Positions 7,985-15,785 of a stretch of DNA of 64,000 nt are shown one piece after another. Position numbers and translations under genes: made by a program. Source of the stretch: Mycolicibacterium crocinum (lineage in GTDB: Bacteria > Actinomycetota > Actinomycetes > Mycobacteriales > Mycobacteriaceae); contig NZ_CP092362.2 in the NCBI RefSeq assembly GCF_022370635.2, positions 5,146,001 to 5,210,000 of the forward strand, given 5' to 3'. The notes under the pieces were generated by a model. That model saw nothing but the letters and a program-made list of their open reading frames with translations. It made no database searches and was not told where the DNA came from. Positions within the stretch are counted from its first letter, which is position 1, and each line of letters begins with the position of its first letter.

Positions 7985-9193
7985 TCAGGCCGCCGACGAC
8001 ACCGAGACACCGAGCAGGTCCAATGCGTTGTCCCGCATCACCTTCCGGGTGTCGGTGGCGCTGAACTCGGGGAACTGCGGGATGTCGGCGGTGAAGCTCA
8101 TCGGGTCGGCCAGGCCTTCACCGTGCGGCCAGTCGGACCCGAACAGGATCTTGTCCACGCCGATGGTGTCGGCCAGCAGCTTGACGTCGTCCTCGTAGTA
8201 CGGGGCGATCCAGACGTTGTTCTTCAGCTGTGCGACCGGATCCTCCTTGAAGTGGTACGGCGCGTTGTTGGCGGCCTTCTTCAGCCGCTTGATCAAGCGG
8301 TACACGAAGTAGGAGCCGTTCTCGATGCTGGCCACCTTCAGCTTGGGATGGCGGGTGAAGACCTGGTGCACGATCATCGAGGCCATCGAGTCGTGGATGG
8401 CCCGATCGTCGAGCAGGACGGTGTCGAGCGGATCCCGCTTGCCAAAACCCTCGAAGGTTCCGGTGCCGCCCCACAGTGCTGAAATCGCAAGGTAGCCACT
8501 GTCGGACAGGTGGAACACGACTGGCACGCCGGCCTCGGCGAGCCGCGCCCACACCGGGTCGTGCGACGGATCGCCCAGCGAGCGCGGCTTGACGCGGCCG
8601 GGCACCGGGGCCGGTCGCACGCAGACGATCTTCGCGCCGCGACTCAGCACGAACTCGACTTCGGCCACCGCCGCGTCCGGGTCGGCCAGCGAGATGATCG
8701 GCGCCGAGAGGAACCGGTGGTCGGGCCGGTCGAAGCCCCAGTCCTCGTCGAGCCACAGGTTGAAGGCGTGGACCGAGGCCATCGTCGCTTCGATGTCGTG
8801 TTTGAGTGCCTCTTCGACCCCACACGCGAAAGTCGGCAGCATGAATACGGTTTCGAGATTTTGCTTGTCCAGGATCTTCACCCGGGCATCGCGGTTCTGA
8901 TACTCGGGGTGATCGGCCAATCGGTCGACCTTCATCAAGGAAGCCGGGTCGACGCCGTCGGGGATCTCGCCACGGAACAACAGGTCCAGGCAGCCCGGCT
9001 CGATGATCGGGTCGAACGTCGGGTTCGGGATGAAGTGGTTGACGACACCGCCCATCACGGCGAAGGTGCGCTTGCCTTCGGTGAGCATCTGCACGCCGCG
9101 GCGTTTGAACTCCTTGGGAAGATGCCGGGTGAACGAGTCGATCGGCTCGTAGTAGTGGTTGTCGACGTCAATCGCCTTGTAGTCCAGGGGCAT
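7985..9193 (-). CDS. COG2159 (amidohydrolase 2) family protein
   Basis: A 402-residue amidohydrolase-2 protein and the first of the three such domains to be translated in this operon. It begins MPLDYKAIDVDNHYYEP (an Asp-x-Asp-x-His metal motif) and ends its barrel with FGSDWPHGEGLADP near residue 350. It resembles the product of 2072-3310 in layout: the region after the N-terminal motif, HFIPNPTFDP, parallels DFIPNPTFER there. The stop lies 3 bp before the GTG of the synthetase fusion. The reaction is unknown; metal-dependent hydrolysis or decarboxylation is expected from the family. Confidence 0.9.
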   Translation of the reverse strand: MPLDYKAIDVDNHYYEPIDSFTRHLPKEFKRRGVQMLTEGKRTFAVMGGVVNHFIPNPTFDPIIEPGCLDLLFRGEIPDGVDPASLMKVDRLADHPEYQNRDARVKILDKQNLETVFMLPTFACGVEEALKHDIEATMASVHAFNLWLDEDWGFDRPDHRFLSAPIISLADPDAAVAEVEFVLSRGAKIVCVRPAPVPGRVKPRSLGDPSHDPVWARLAEAGVPVVFHLSDSGYLAISALWGGTGTFEGFGKRDPLDTVLLDDRAIHDSMASMIVHQVFTRHPKLKVASIENGSYFVYRLIKRLKKAANNAPYHFKEDPVAQLKNNVWIAPYYEDDVKLLADTIGVDKILFGSDWPHGEGLADPMSFTADIPQFPEFSATDTRKVMRDNALDLLGVSVSSAA

Positions 9194-9206
9194 CGGTGTC
9201 GTCCTC

Positions 9207-10049
9207 TCACGTCAGGGGCGGGAAGTTCGGGGGCCGCTTCTCGAAGAACGCGGTGATGCCCTCGATGAAGTCGGGGCGCTGCATGGATTCGTGCATGAGG
9301 GTCTCGGCTCTGCGACTGGCGTCGTCCGCCTCGCGCAGGGCATCACCGTAGACCTGTCGCTTGATGACGGCCAGTGAGCTCGGCGCACAGTTGGCCGCGA
9401 TGTCCGCCGCGTATTCGATTGCCCGGCTGAGCAACTCGGCGGGTGGCACGACTTCCTTGACCATGCCGAGCTCGAAGGCCTCCTCGGCGTAGAACACCCG
9501 GCCACTCATCAACAGATCCAGCGCCGCACCCCACCCGACGACCTTGGGCAGGATCCACGAGATCCCGTATTCGGCGATCAGGCCGCGGCGGACGAAAGAA
9601 GTGGTGAACTTGGCGCCGGCCGCGGCGAACCGGATGTCGCACATCAACGCCTGAGTCAGCCCGATGCCGGCGCAGGCGCCGTTGATCGCGGCGATCACCG
9701 GCTTGCTCACGGTGGTGACGAACAGCGGATGCCGCTCGCCCACCATCTTGGTCAGGTCCGCCTCGCCGGCACTGTCGACGCTGGCCGAGCTGATCGACGA
9801 CAGGTCACCCATATCGGCCCCCGCGCAGAAGGCCCGCCCGCTGCCGGTCACCACGATCGCGCGGACATCCGGGTCGGCCTCGGCGGCGTCCATGCCCGCG
9901 TAGAAGCCGGCGGCCAAGCCACCGCCCCACCCGTTCATCCGCTCGGGACGGTTGAACGTCAGCACCGCGACCCCACTGTCGAGCACCTCGTAAAGAACGG
10001 GCTCGGCCGCAGTGGAATTCGCGGTGACGTCTGCGTCGGTGTCGGTCAC
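9207..10049 (-). CDS. Enoyl-CoA hydratase/isomerase (crotonase) family protein
   Basis: A 280-residue crotonase. The oxyanion-hole regions are VTGSGRAFCAGADMGDL near residues 67-83 and AAINGACAGIGL near 117-128. FVRRGLIAEYGISWILPK near residue 152 is typical of the mycobacterial EchA branch. It starts at GTG 10049 behind GGAGGTT. It probably hydrates or isomerises an unsaturated CoA ester in the operon's pathway. A local promoter may lie upstream (-10 TACAGT at 10097-10102), so it could begin a separate transcript with the amidohydrolase 13 bp downstream. The exact reaction cannot be read from sequence. Confidence 0.93.
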   Translation of the reverse strand: MTDTDADVTANSTAAEPVLYEVLDSGVAVLTFNRPERMNGWGGGLAAGFYAGMDAAEADPDVRAIVVTGSGRAFCAGADMGDLSSISSASVDSAGEADLTKMVGERHPLFVTTVSKPVIAAINGACAGIGLTQALMCDIRFAAAGAKFTTSFVRRGLIAEYGISWILPKVVGWGAALDLLMSGRVFYAEEAFELGMVKEVVPPAELLSRAIEYAADIAANCAPSSLAVIKRQVYGDALREADDASRRAETLMHESMQRPDFIEGITAFFEKRPPNFPPLT

Positions 10050-10096
10050 CTAGGGGAACCTCCGGGAATGGTGCGCCAACATGCGGGAATGTCCAT

Positions 10097-10102
10097 ACTG
10101 TA
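10097..10102 (-). promoter_or_regulatory. Putative -10 element (TACAGT) upstream of the crotonase at 9207-10049
   Basis: The 78-bp gap between the DHDPS-family gene and the crotonase is the only sizeable gap in the minus-strand run. It holds TACAGT on the minus strand, which fits the mycobacterial TANNNT -10, with an expected start near 10090. No convincing -35 is seen. Confidence 0.4.
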
Positions 10103-10127
10103 CACCTATCGGTATCGCATTCCGCAA

Positions 10128-11138
10128 TCAGCGTTCGATGAGGCCCAGCCGCAGGTAGGCCTTCTCGATCTGAGTCTTTCCAGACTCGGGCAATTCGGTC
10201 TGCGGCGGGCGCGAATGCGGATAGTCACCGATCGGCAACCCCAGCAGCGACGCTGCGTATTTGAACGCGCTTCCCCAGTGGGTGAAGTAATCGGGGCGAC
10301 CCGGGTAGCAGGTGAACCAGTTGCCCATGTCGATACCGAACTGGTCCAGTCCGGACCGCTCGGCATAGTCCATCGCCTCGATCAGTTTGTCGGCCCACAC
10401 CAGCTCCCAGTACTCCGAGATGATCGGTCGCTGCGGGGTCTCGTGCAGATAGCCTGCCGTGCCCAGCTGTGCCGGACCGACGATGCCCGCGCGCAACCAG
10501 CCCGCGCGGTAGACGGTGAGATCGCACTCCCAGATCACCAGCCCGGGCGCCAGCTCGTGCAGCAGCCTGGTGTTGCCGGGACGGAAGGCACCTTCCTTCG
10601 TCGCACACACCGCGGGAATCTCGGCATAGATGCGCGCTCCCTCCGCCGGCGTCAGCACATAACCCGACGATGGCGAGTTGAACATGCCGAGTGCGATATC
10701 GGTGCGGTCGGCGATGTAGCGAAAGAAGCGCAGCACGCCCTCACCGCCGTGAGTCTCCATCATCGGTGTCTGGATGTAGGCGATATCGGCGCCTGCTTCC
10801 TGGGCATGCACCGTCAGCTCGACACAGTCCTTGGCTGCCGTGGCGGCGGTGCAAGCCTGGATGACGACGTCGGGATTTGCCCGCCGGCCTTCCTCGATTG
10901 CGATCTCCAGCAACCGCTTTCGTTCATCGAGCGTCAGCGACCAGAACTCGGCGATACCGCTGGTGCACCACAGCATGGGGTGCTTCAGCTCTTCGACGCA
11001 GTACCGCACGAGTGTCCGGTAGGCGTCCCAATCGATATCGTCACCGTCGGTTCCGGAAAACGGCGTGTAGAGGCTGTTGCCGATGCCGCGCAACGAGGTT
11101 CGCGCCCAGTCCCGGGCTTCCAGCGCTGTGGCCACCAC
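10128..11138 (-). CDS. Dihydrodipicolinate synthase/N-acetylneuraminate lyase family aldolase
   Basis: A 336-residue class I aldolase-fold protein. The Schiff-base lysine is recognisable in CATKEGAF near residue 192, and CTSGIAEFWSLTLDE near residue 58 replaces the usual GTTGE loop. It is longer than DapA (about 300) and similar in length to hydratase-aldolases such as NahE/PhdJ. Lysine biosynthesis is unlikely here among CoA-catabolic genes; retro-aldol cleavage or hydration of a pathway intermediate is more plausible (inference). It lies 6 bp after the SDR gene upstream. The substrate is unknown. Confidence 0.88.
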   Translation of the reverse strand: MVATALEARDWARTSLRGIGNSLYTPFSGTDGDDIDWDAYRTLVRYCVEELKHPMLWCTSGIAEFWSLTLDERKRLLEIAIEEGRRANPDVVIQACTAATAAKDCVELTVHAQEAGADIAYIQTPMMETHGGEGVLRFFRYIADRTDIALGMFNSPSSGYVLTPAEGARIYAEIPAVCATKEGAFRPGNTRLLHELAPGLVIWECDLTVYRAGWLRAGIVGPAQLGTAGYLHETPQRPIISEYWELVWADKLIEAMDYAERSGLDQFGIDMGNWFTCYPGRPDYFTHWGSAFKYAASLLGLPIGDYPHSRPPQTELPESGKTQIEKAYLRLGLIER

Positions 11139-11144
11139 TGCTCC

Positions 11145-11942
11145 TTAGGTGAAGTCGGACCCGCCGTCGACGTTGATATTGGCGCCGGTCATATACGAGT
11201 TGCGCTTCGACGCCAGAAAGGCGACGACGGGGCCGATCTCGTCAGGCAGCCCCGCGCGCGGCAGATGGGCCGGGTGGCCGAAGTGCTCGTCGATCGCAGC
11301 CATGAGCGCATAGGGATCGCTGCCGTCGACGCCGACGGACTCGGCCCAGCCGGTGAGCGCCTCGGAGGCGATGCTGCCCGGCGAGACGACGTTGACCAGG
11401 ATCTCGTCGGAGGCAAGATGCAGCGACAGATTCTTGGAGACGCTGGTGACCACGGACTTGGCCGCCGTGTACGCCGCCAGCCGCGGGCTCTGCCGCTGCG
11501 TGGACTGGGCGGCGAAGTTCACGATGCGCGCCCACTCCGCGGCCCGCAGCAGCGGTAGTGCCGCGCGCACACAGCGCACCATGCCGAGAGCGCCCTCGTC
11601 GATCGCCGTGCACCACTGGTCGTCGGTCAATTCATCGAAAGTGCCTTGCACACTTGGCCCGACGGCATTGATGAGGATGTTGAGGTGACCACCCCACCGC
11701 TCGCCGATCTCGCCGAACACGCGCTGCACCTGGGTGTCGTCGCCGGTGTCGGCCACCAAGCCGACGGCATCCAGGCTACCCCGCCCAGTCAGCTCATCGG
11801 CCGCGGCGTCGAGCACCGCGGCCGTGCGGCCGATCAGCGCGATGCGGGCGCCGTCGTCGGCCAGGCACCGCGCGGCGGCCAGTCCCATCCCGCGTCCGCC
11901 GCCGACCACGACGGCGGTGGCGTCACCGAGCCCCAGATCCAC
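11145..11942 (-). CDS. Short-chain dehydrogenase/reductase
   Basis: A classical SDR of about 265 residues. The NAD(P) motif is GGGRGMGLAAARCL close to the N-terminus, ILINAVG holds the NAG-equivalent, and the catalytic Tyr-Lys is in YTAAKSVV. The C-terminal YMTGANINVDGG is typical of the family. I place the start at GTG 11942 (VDLGLGD), 13 bp after the crotonase stop; a longer frame would overlap that gene. It probably oxidises a hydroxyl made by the adjacent hydratase (inference). Confidence 0.9.
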   Translation of the reverse strand: MDLGLGDATAVVVGGGRGMGLAAARCLADDGARIALIGRTAAVLDAAADELTGRGSLDAVGLVADTGDDTQVQRVFGEIGERWGGHLNILINAVGPSVQGTFDELTDDQWCTAIDEGALGMVRCVRAALPLLRAAEWARIVNFAAQSTQRQSPRLAAYTAAKSVVTSVSKNLSLHLASDEILVNVVSPGSIASEALTGWAESVGVDGSDPYALMAAIDEHFGHPAHLPRAGLPDEIGPVVAFLASKRNSYMTGANINVDGGSDFT

Positions 11943-11955
11943 GGCCGGGCGGGCT

Positions 11956-12732
11956 TTACGTCCCGGTCCAGTTCGGCGCGCGCTTCTCGGCGAACGCGAC
12001 GGCACCTTCGCGGGCGTCGTTGGAGGAGAACACCGGAATGATCAGTTCCATCTGCTTCTTCCACATCTCCGCCTGGCTCCAATCGGCGGATTGCAGGAGG
12101 ACGTCCTTGGTTGCCGCGACGGCCAGCGGGCCGTTGGCGCTGATCTTCTTGGCCAGCTCGATCGCGCCGGCCAGCGCCTCGCCGGGTTCGGTGAGGACGT
12201 TGACGAAGCCCCACGCCTCACCCTGCTCGGCGGTGAAGGTCTCGCCGGTCAGCGCGAGCTCGAACGCCTTCTGATACGGGATGCGTTGCGGTAGCCGGAG
12301 CAGACCGCCGCCGGCCGCCACCAGTCCACGCTTGACCTCGGGGATGCCGAACTTGGCGGTCGTGGAAGCGACCACCAGGTCGGTGCCCAGCACCACCTCG
12401 GTCCCGCCGGCAACGGCGTAGCCCTCGACGGCGGCGATCAGCGGCTTGCGCGGCGGGCGTTCGGTGAAGCCGATCCCACGCCCGGGGATGGCCACGATCT
12501 CACCCGCCGCGAACGCCTTGAGATCCATTCCGGAGCAGAAATTTCCACCCGCGCCGGTGACCACGCCGACGGTCAGGTCAGGGTCGTTGTCGAGCTCGTC
12601 GACCGCGTCGGCAAGTCCTTGGCTCACAGCAAGATTCACCGCATTGCGGGCCTCGGGGCGATTGATCGTGATGACCAGTATCCGGCCTTGGCGTTCCCGC
12701 AGCACTGCGTCCGACACCCGCGGCTCCTCCAC
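11956..12732 (-). CDS. Enoyl-CoA hydratase (crotonase), first gene of the large minus-strand run
   Basis: A 258-residue crotonase containing ITINRPEARNAVN, the oxyanion loops GAGGNFCSGMDLKAF and AAVEGYAVAGGTEV, and FGIPEVKRGLVAAGGGLLRLP, where the acidic residue of the PE motif is present. It is close in style to EchA enzymes annotated as enoyl-CoA hydratases. It diverges from the TetR gene at 12880, and the shared 147-bp region holds a palindrome covering both predicted -10 elements, so this operon is the likely target of that repressor. Confidence 0.93.
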   Translation of the reverse strand: MEEPRVSDAVLRERQGRILVITINRPEARNAVNLAVSQGLADAVDELDNDPDLTVGVVTGAGGNFCSGMDLKAFAAGEIVAIPGRGIGFTERPPRKPLIAAVEGYAVAGGTEVVLGTDLVVASTTAKFGIPEVKRGLVAAGGGLLRLPQRIPYQKAFELALTGETFTAEQGEAWGFVNVLTEPGEALAGAIELAKKISANGPLAVAATKDVLLQSADWSQAEMWKKQMELIIPVFSSNDAREGAVAFAEKRAPNWTGT

Positions 12733-12751
12733 GTTTGGTTCGCTGGTATCG

Positions 12752-12774
12752 GTAAAACCTACTATAGGCTTTAC
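12752..12774. promoter_or_regulatory. 23-bp imperfect palindrome, likely TetR operator between divergent genes
   Basis: The arms GTAAAaCCTA and TAGGcTTTAC flank a CTA centre, with one mismatched pair. On the minus strand the centre contains TATAGT (12766-12761), a TANNNT -10 for the crotonase operon. TACAGT (12772-12777), at the right border, fits a -10 for the TetR gene. Binding would block both promoters, giving pathway control plus autoregulation. Confidence 0.72.
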
Positions 12775-12879
12775 AGTAACGGGACGAGACCGGCAGATCC
12801 GGAGCGGAGACGCAGTTCACACCCCCCTGACGGGGTAAGGTTTCCACCCGCTGAACGTCGAACGGAAGGTGGACCTGCA

Positions 12880-13614
12880 GTGGCCAAGCCAGCGACCGCC
12901 GCCAAGCGGCCCCGGCGCGAGCGTGGGTCGATCAATCCCGACGACATCATCGCGGGCGCCTTCGAACTCGCCGAGCAGGTGTCGATCGACAACCTGAGCA
13001 TGCCGCTGCTGGGCAAGCACCTCGGCGTCGGAGTCACCAGCATCTACTGGTACTTCCGCAAGAAAGATGACCTGCTCAACGCGATGACCGACCGGGCCTT
13101 GAGCCAGTACGTCTTCGCCACGCCCTACGTGGAAGCGTCCGACTGGCGCGAGACGCTGTCCAACCATGCGCGCGCGATGCGAAAGACGTTCATGGGCAAC
13201 CCGATCCTGTGCGATCTGATCCTGATCCGCTCGGCCCTGAGCCCGCGGGCCGTGCGGGCCGGTGAGCAGGAGGTCGAGAAGGCGATCGCGAGCCTGGTCG
13301 AAGCCGGCCTGTCGGCGGAGGACGCCTTCGACACCTACTCCGCGGTGTCCGTGCATGTTCGCGGTTCGGTTGTGCTGCACCGGCTTTCCGAGAAAAACCG
13401 GGCCGCCGACGAACAGGCGCACGCGCTCGAGGACTCGATCATCGGCAACGCCGAGAGCACTCCGCTGCTCGCGAAGGTCAGCGCCGAGGGGCACCGCATC
13501 GGTGGTGCCGACGAACGCAACTTCGAGTTCGGCCTGGAGTGCATCCTCGACCACGCGGCCGCGCTGATCGAGGAGAACAAGAAGTCCTCCGCGAGCAGAC
13601 GCAAACGGTCCTGA
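12880..13614 (+). CDS. TetR-family transcriptional regulator
   Basis: A 244-residue TetR-type repressor. The N-terminal helix-turn-helix spans roughly residues 20-65, ending in GVTSIYWYFRKKDDLLNAM, the classic recognition-helix signature. The C-terminal ligand domain is all helical, and the tail is basic (SSASRRKRS). I chose GTG 12880 because GGAAGGTGG precedes it; the longer frame has no DNA-binding content. It is divergent from the eleven-gene catabolic run with a palindrome between, so it probably represses that run until a CoA ester or acid inducer binds (inference). Confidence 0.92.
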   Translation: MAKPATAAKRPRRERGSINPDDIIAGAFELAEQVSIDNLSMPLLGKHLGVGVTSIYWYFRKKDDLLNAMTDRALSQYVFATPYVEASDWRETLSNHARAMRKTFMGNPILCDLILIRSALSPRAVRAGEQEVEKAIASLVEAGLSAEDAFDTYSAVSVHVRGSVVLHRLSEKNRAADEQAHALEDSIIGNAESTPLLAKVSAEGHRIGGADERNFEFGLECILDHAAALIEENKKSSASRRKRS

Positions 13615-13648
13615 ACCACCGGAGTGTCGGGGTCGTTTGCGTCTGCTC
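13593..13648. terminator. 15-bp inverted repeat between convergent TetR and thiolase genes
   Basis: GAGCAGACGCAAACG (13593-13607) and its exact reverse complement CGTTTGCGTCTGCTC (13634-13648) are separated by 26 nt. The left arm lies inside the last TetR codons. There is no U-tract, but the position between convergent genes suggests a two-way terminator of the mycobacterial kind. Confidence 0.6.
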
Positions 13649-13657
13649 CGCGTAAAC

Positions 13658-14833
13658 CTAGACCTCGACGATGACGGCGCCGCCCTGGCCGCCGCCCGCG
13701 CACATCGCCGCGACACCGATGCCACCGCCGCGGCGGCGCAGCTCATAGACCAGAGTCGTGATCATCCGGGCGCCGGAGGCCGCGATCGGATGTCCGAGGC
13801 TGCAGCCGCTGCCGGAGAAGTTCACCAACTCCTCGTCGATGCCGTACTCCTTGCAGGCCGCGATCGGCACCGAGGCGAAGGCCTCGTTGATCTCCCACAG
13901 CGCCACATCGGACGGCTTGAGACCGGCCCGGCCGAGCACCTTGCCGATCACGGCTACCGCGCCGAGGCCGGTGTCGCGTGCGGGCACGCCCGCCGCTCCC
14001 CACGCCTTCACGGTGGCCATGACGTCGAGCCCGTTGGCGCTGGCGTAGTCGCGATCGGTCAGCGCGACCGCGGCGGCGGCGTCGTTGGTGCCGCTGCTGT
14101 TACCGGCGGTGATCGAGAAGCCCTCGATCTCCGGGTGCAGCACCTTGAGGCCGGCGAGTTTCTCGACGGTGGTGTCGCGGCGCGGGTGCTCGTCGACGGA
14201 GAACTCGGTGACCGAGCCGTCGAACTGCTCGACCTTCAGCGGGATGATCTCGTCGGCGAACTTGCCGGCGTCCTGGGCGGCGACGGCGCGCTGGTGGCTG
14301 CGCGCGGCCCATTCGTCGAGTTGCTCGCGGCTGATGCCGTAGGACTGCGCGGTGTTCCAGCCGACCGTGATCGACATATCGCGGGCCGGCGCGTCGGGGG
14401 TCTCGACGTGGATCGGGGGCAGCCAGCGCTCTTCGAACTTCAGCTCCGGGCCGGGGATGCGCTGGTTCATCAACGGGGTCATCGACAGCGACTGCACGCC
14501 GCCCGCAACGAGTACGTTCTCCATGCCGGAGCCGATCTGGGCCGCGGCGTTGCCGATGGCCGTCAGGCTGCCCGCGCAGTGCCGGTTGACGGCCTGGCCG
14601 GGCGCGTTCTCGAAGCCCGCGACCAGCGCGGCGTAACGCGCGAGATCGCCACCGCCGTAATGGGATTCGGCGATGATGATGTCGTCGATGGCGTTCGGGT
14701 CGATGCCGCCACGGCGGACCACCTCGGGAAGCACCGCGCCGAGCAAGACCTCGGGCGGGGTGTTGACCAGCGTGCCCTTGAAGGAACGACCGATCGCGGT
14801 CCGGACGGCACCGACAATGACTGCTTCGGGCAT
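13658..14833 (-). CDS. Thiolase (acetyl-CoA C-acyltransferase)
   Basis: A 391-residue thiolase. The acyl-accepting cysteine is in NRHCAGSLTAIG near residue 85. The C-terminal catalytic histidine is in CSLGHPIAASGARM near residue 348, and the second cysteine is in MCAGGGQGG near 380. NEAF, near residue 316, is also present. These are complete active-site sets. It probably performs thiolytic cleavage of a 3-ketoacyl-CoA for the neighbouring hydratase genes. A -10 TACTTT lies upstream at 14870-14865. It may be transcribed alone or with the crotonase and GntR gene. Confidence 0.94.
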   Translation of the reverse strand: MPEAVIVGAVRTAIGRSFKGTLVNTPPEVLLGAVLPEVVRRGGIDPNAIDDIIIAESHYGGGDLARYAALVAGFENAPGQAVNRHCAGSLTAIGNAAAQIGSGMENVLVAGGVQSLSMTPLMNQRIPGPELKFEERWLPPIHVETPDAPARDMSITVGWNTAQSYGISREQLDEWAARSHQRAVAAQDAGKFADEIIPLKVEQFDGSVTEFSVDEHPRRDTTVEKLAGLKVLHPEIEGFSITAGNSSGTNDAAAAVALTDRDYASANGLDVMATVKAWGAAGVPARDTGLGAVAVIGKVLGRAGLKPSDVALWEINEAFASVPIAACKEYGIDEELVNFSGSGCSLGHPIAASGARMITTLVYELRRRGGGIGVAAMCAGGGQGGAVIVEV

Positions 14834-14864
14834 GACGACCTCACTTCGACGTTGAGACGTTACA

Positions 14865-14870
14865 AAAGTA
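14865..14870 (-). promoter_or_regulatory. Putative -10 element (TACTTT) of the thiolase gene
   Basis: The 72-bp gap upstream of the thiolase contains TACTTT on the minus strand with an expected start near 14858 and a GTGAGG ribosome site before ATG 14833. A GACGTT repeat (14848-14860 region) overlaps it, but I see no clear palindrome. Confidence 0.35.
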
Positions 14871-14905
14871 GCAGAATGTGTATTGCCGACGGTAAGTGGT
14901 GCGCG

Positions 14906-15775
14906 TCACTCCGGCTCGGGCACGTGGAAATGCTCGTCGCGCAGTCGGAACGCTTCTTTGGTGCCGACTTGGGCCCGGGTCTTGACGAAGTTGAACTCCC
15001 CCGGCGAGAACTGCAGGTTGGTGCCATATGCGTGAAACAGGTAGCTGGCCACCTCTTCACCTTGATAGGCCTGGCTTTGCTCGACTAAGCGGAACGCTTC
15101 CTTGGCGATGACGACGCCGTCGGCAGGCATCTTGGCCGTCTTTTCCGCCCAGTACCGGGCCCTGGCCGTCACCTTCTCGGCGTCGCAGGTCTCGGTGAAG
15201 ACCCCGAGGTGTTCGACGTCGCCGGCGGTGATGATGTCGCCGGTCAGCAGCAGCCGCCGGGCGAGTACCGGACCGAGCCGGTGGAAGAACATGTGCAGGC
15301 TGCCCAAAGCAGGCCCGAGGAACCGGGTGGCCGGCATGCCGATCTTGGTGTCGCGGGCGATGACCGAGATGTCGGTCATCAGCGCCATCTCGAAACCGCC
15401 GCCGAGCGCGTACCCGCTGATCTCCCCGACCGTGACCTTCGGGAAGCCCATGAAGTTGTGGTAGAAGCCGAATGACTTGCGGTCCACTGTGAGTCGGCGA
15501 CGCTGGCTGGGACGGCGCTTGGCCTGTGCCTCGGACTGGTCGCCATACCAGCCGTACGCATTGTTCATATTCGCACCGGTGGAGAACACTCCCTCGGCGC
15601 CGCGCAGCAGCACGACGGTGATGTCGTCGTCCTCGGCGACGACATCGAGGTAGCGGCCGACGGTTTCACGCATCGCCGCGTCATAGGAGTTGCGCTGGGC
15701 GGGATTGTTCAACGTGATGGTCGCGATGCGCGCATCGCGGTCCACCTCGTACAGCACGCGGTCGTCGTCGGTCAT
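14906..15775 (-). CDS. Enoyl-CoA hydratase/isomerase family protein
   Basis: A 289-residue crotonase starting MTDDDRVLYEVDRDAR behind AGGTGAGGAACC; an upstream in-frame start would overlap the GntR gene. GAEGVFSTGANM and ISGYALGGGFEM form the oxyanion pocket. At the usual catalytic-glutamate position it reads GMPATRFLGPALG (PA rather than PE), so hydratase chemistry may be altered and isomerase or hydrolase activity is possible. It sits 10 bp after the GntR gene and is probably co-transcribed with it. Confidence 0.92.
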   Translation of the reverse strand: MTDDDRVLYEVDRDARIATITLNNPAQRNSYDAAMRETVGRYLDVVAEDDDITVVLLRGAEGVFSTGANMNNAYGWYGDQSEAQAKRRPSQRRRLTVDRKSFGFYHNFMGFPKVTVGEISGYALGGGFEMALMTDISVIARDTKIGMPATRFLGPALGSLHMFFHRLGPVLARRLLLTGDIITAGDVEHLGVFTETCDAEKVTARARYWAEKTAKMPADGVVIAKEAFRLVEQSQAYQGEEVASYLFHAYGTNLQFSPGEFNFVKTRAQVGTKEAFRLRDEHFHVPEPE

Positions 15776-15785
15776 GGTTGGTTCC

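Noticed and set aside
10128..11138. Lysine-biosynthesis DapA
   Set aside because: The gene is longer than DapA, lacks the usual GTTGE loop and is inside a catabolic operon.
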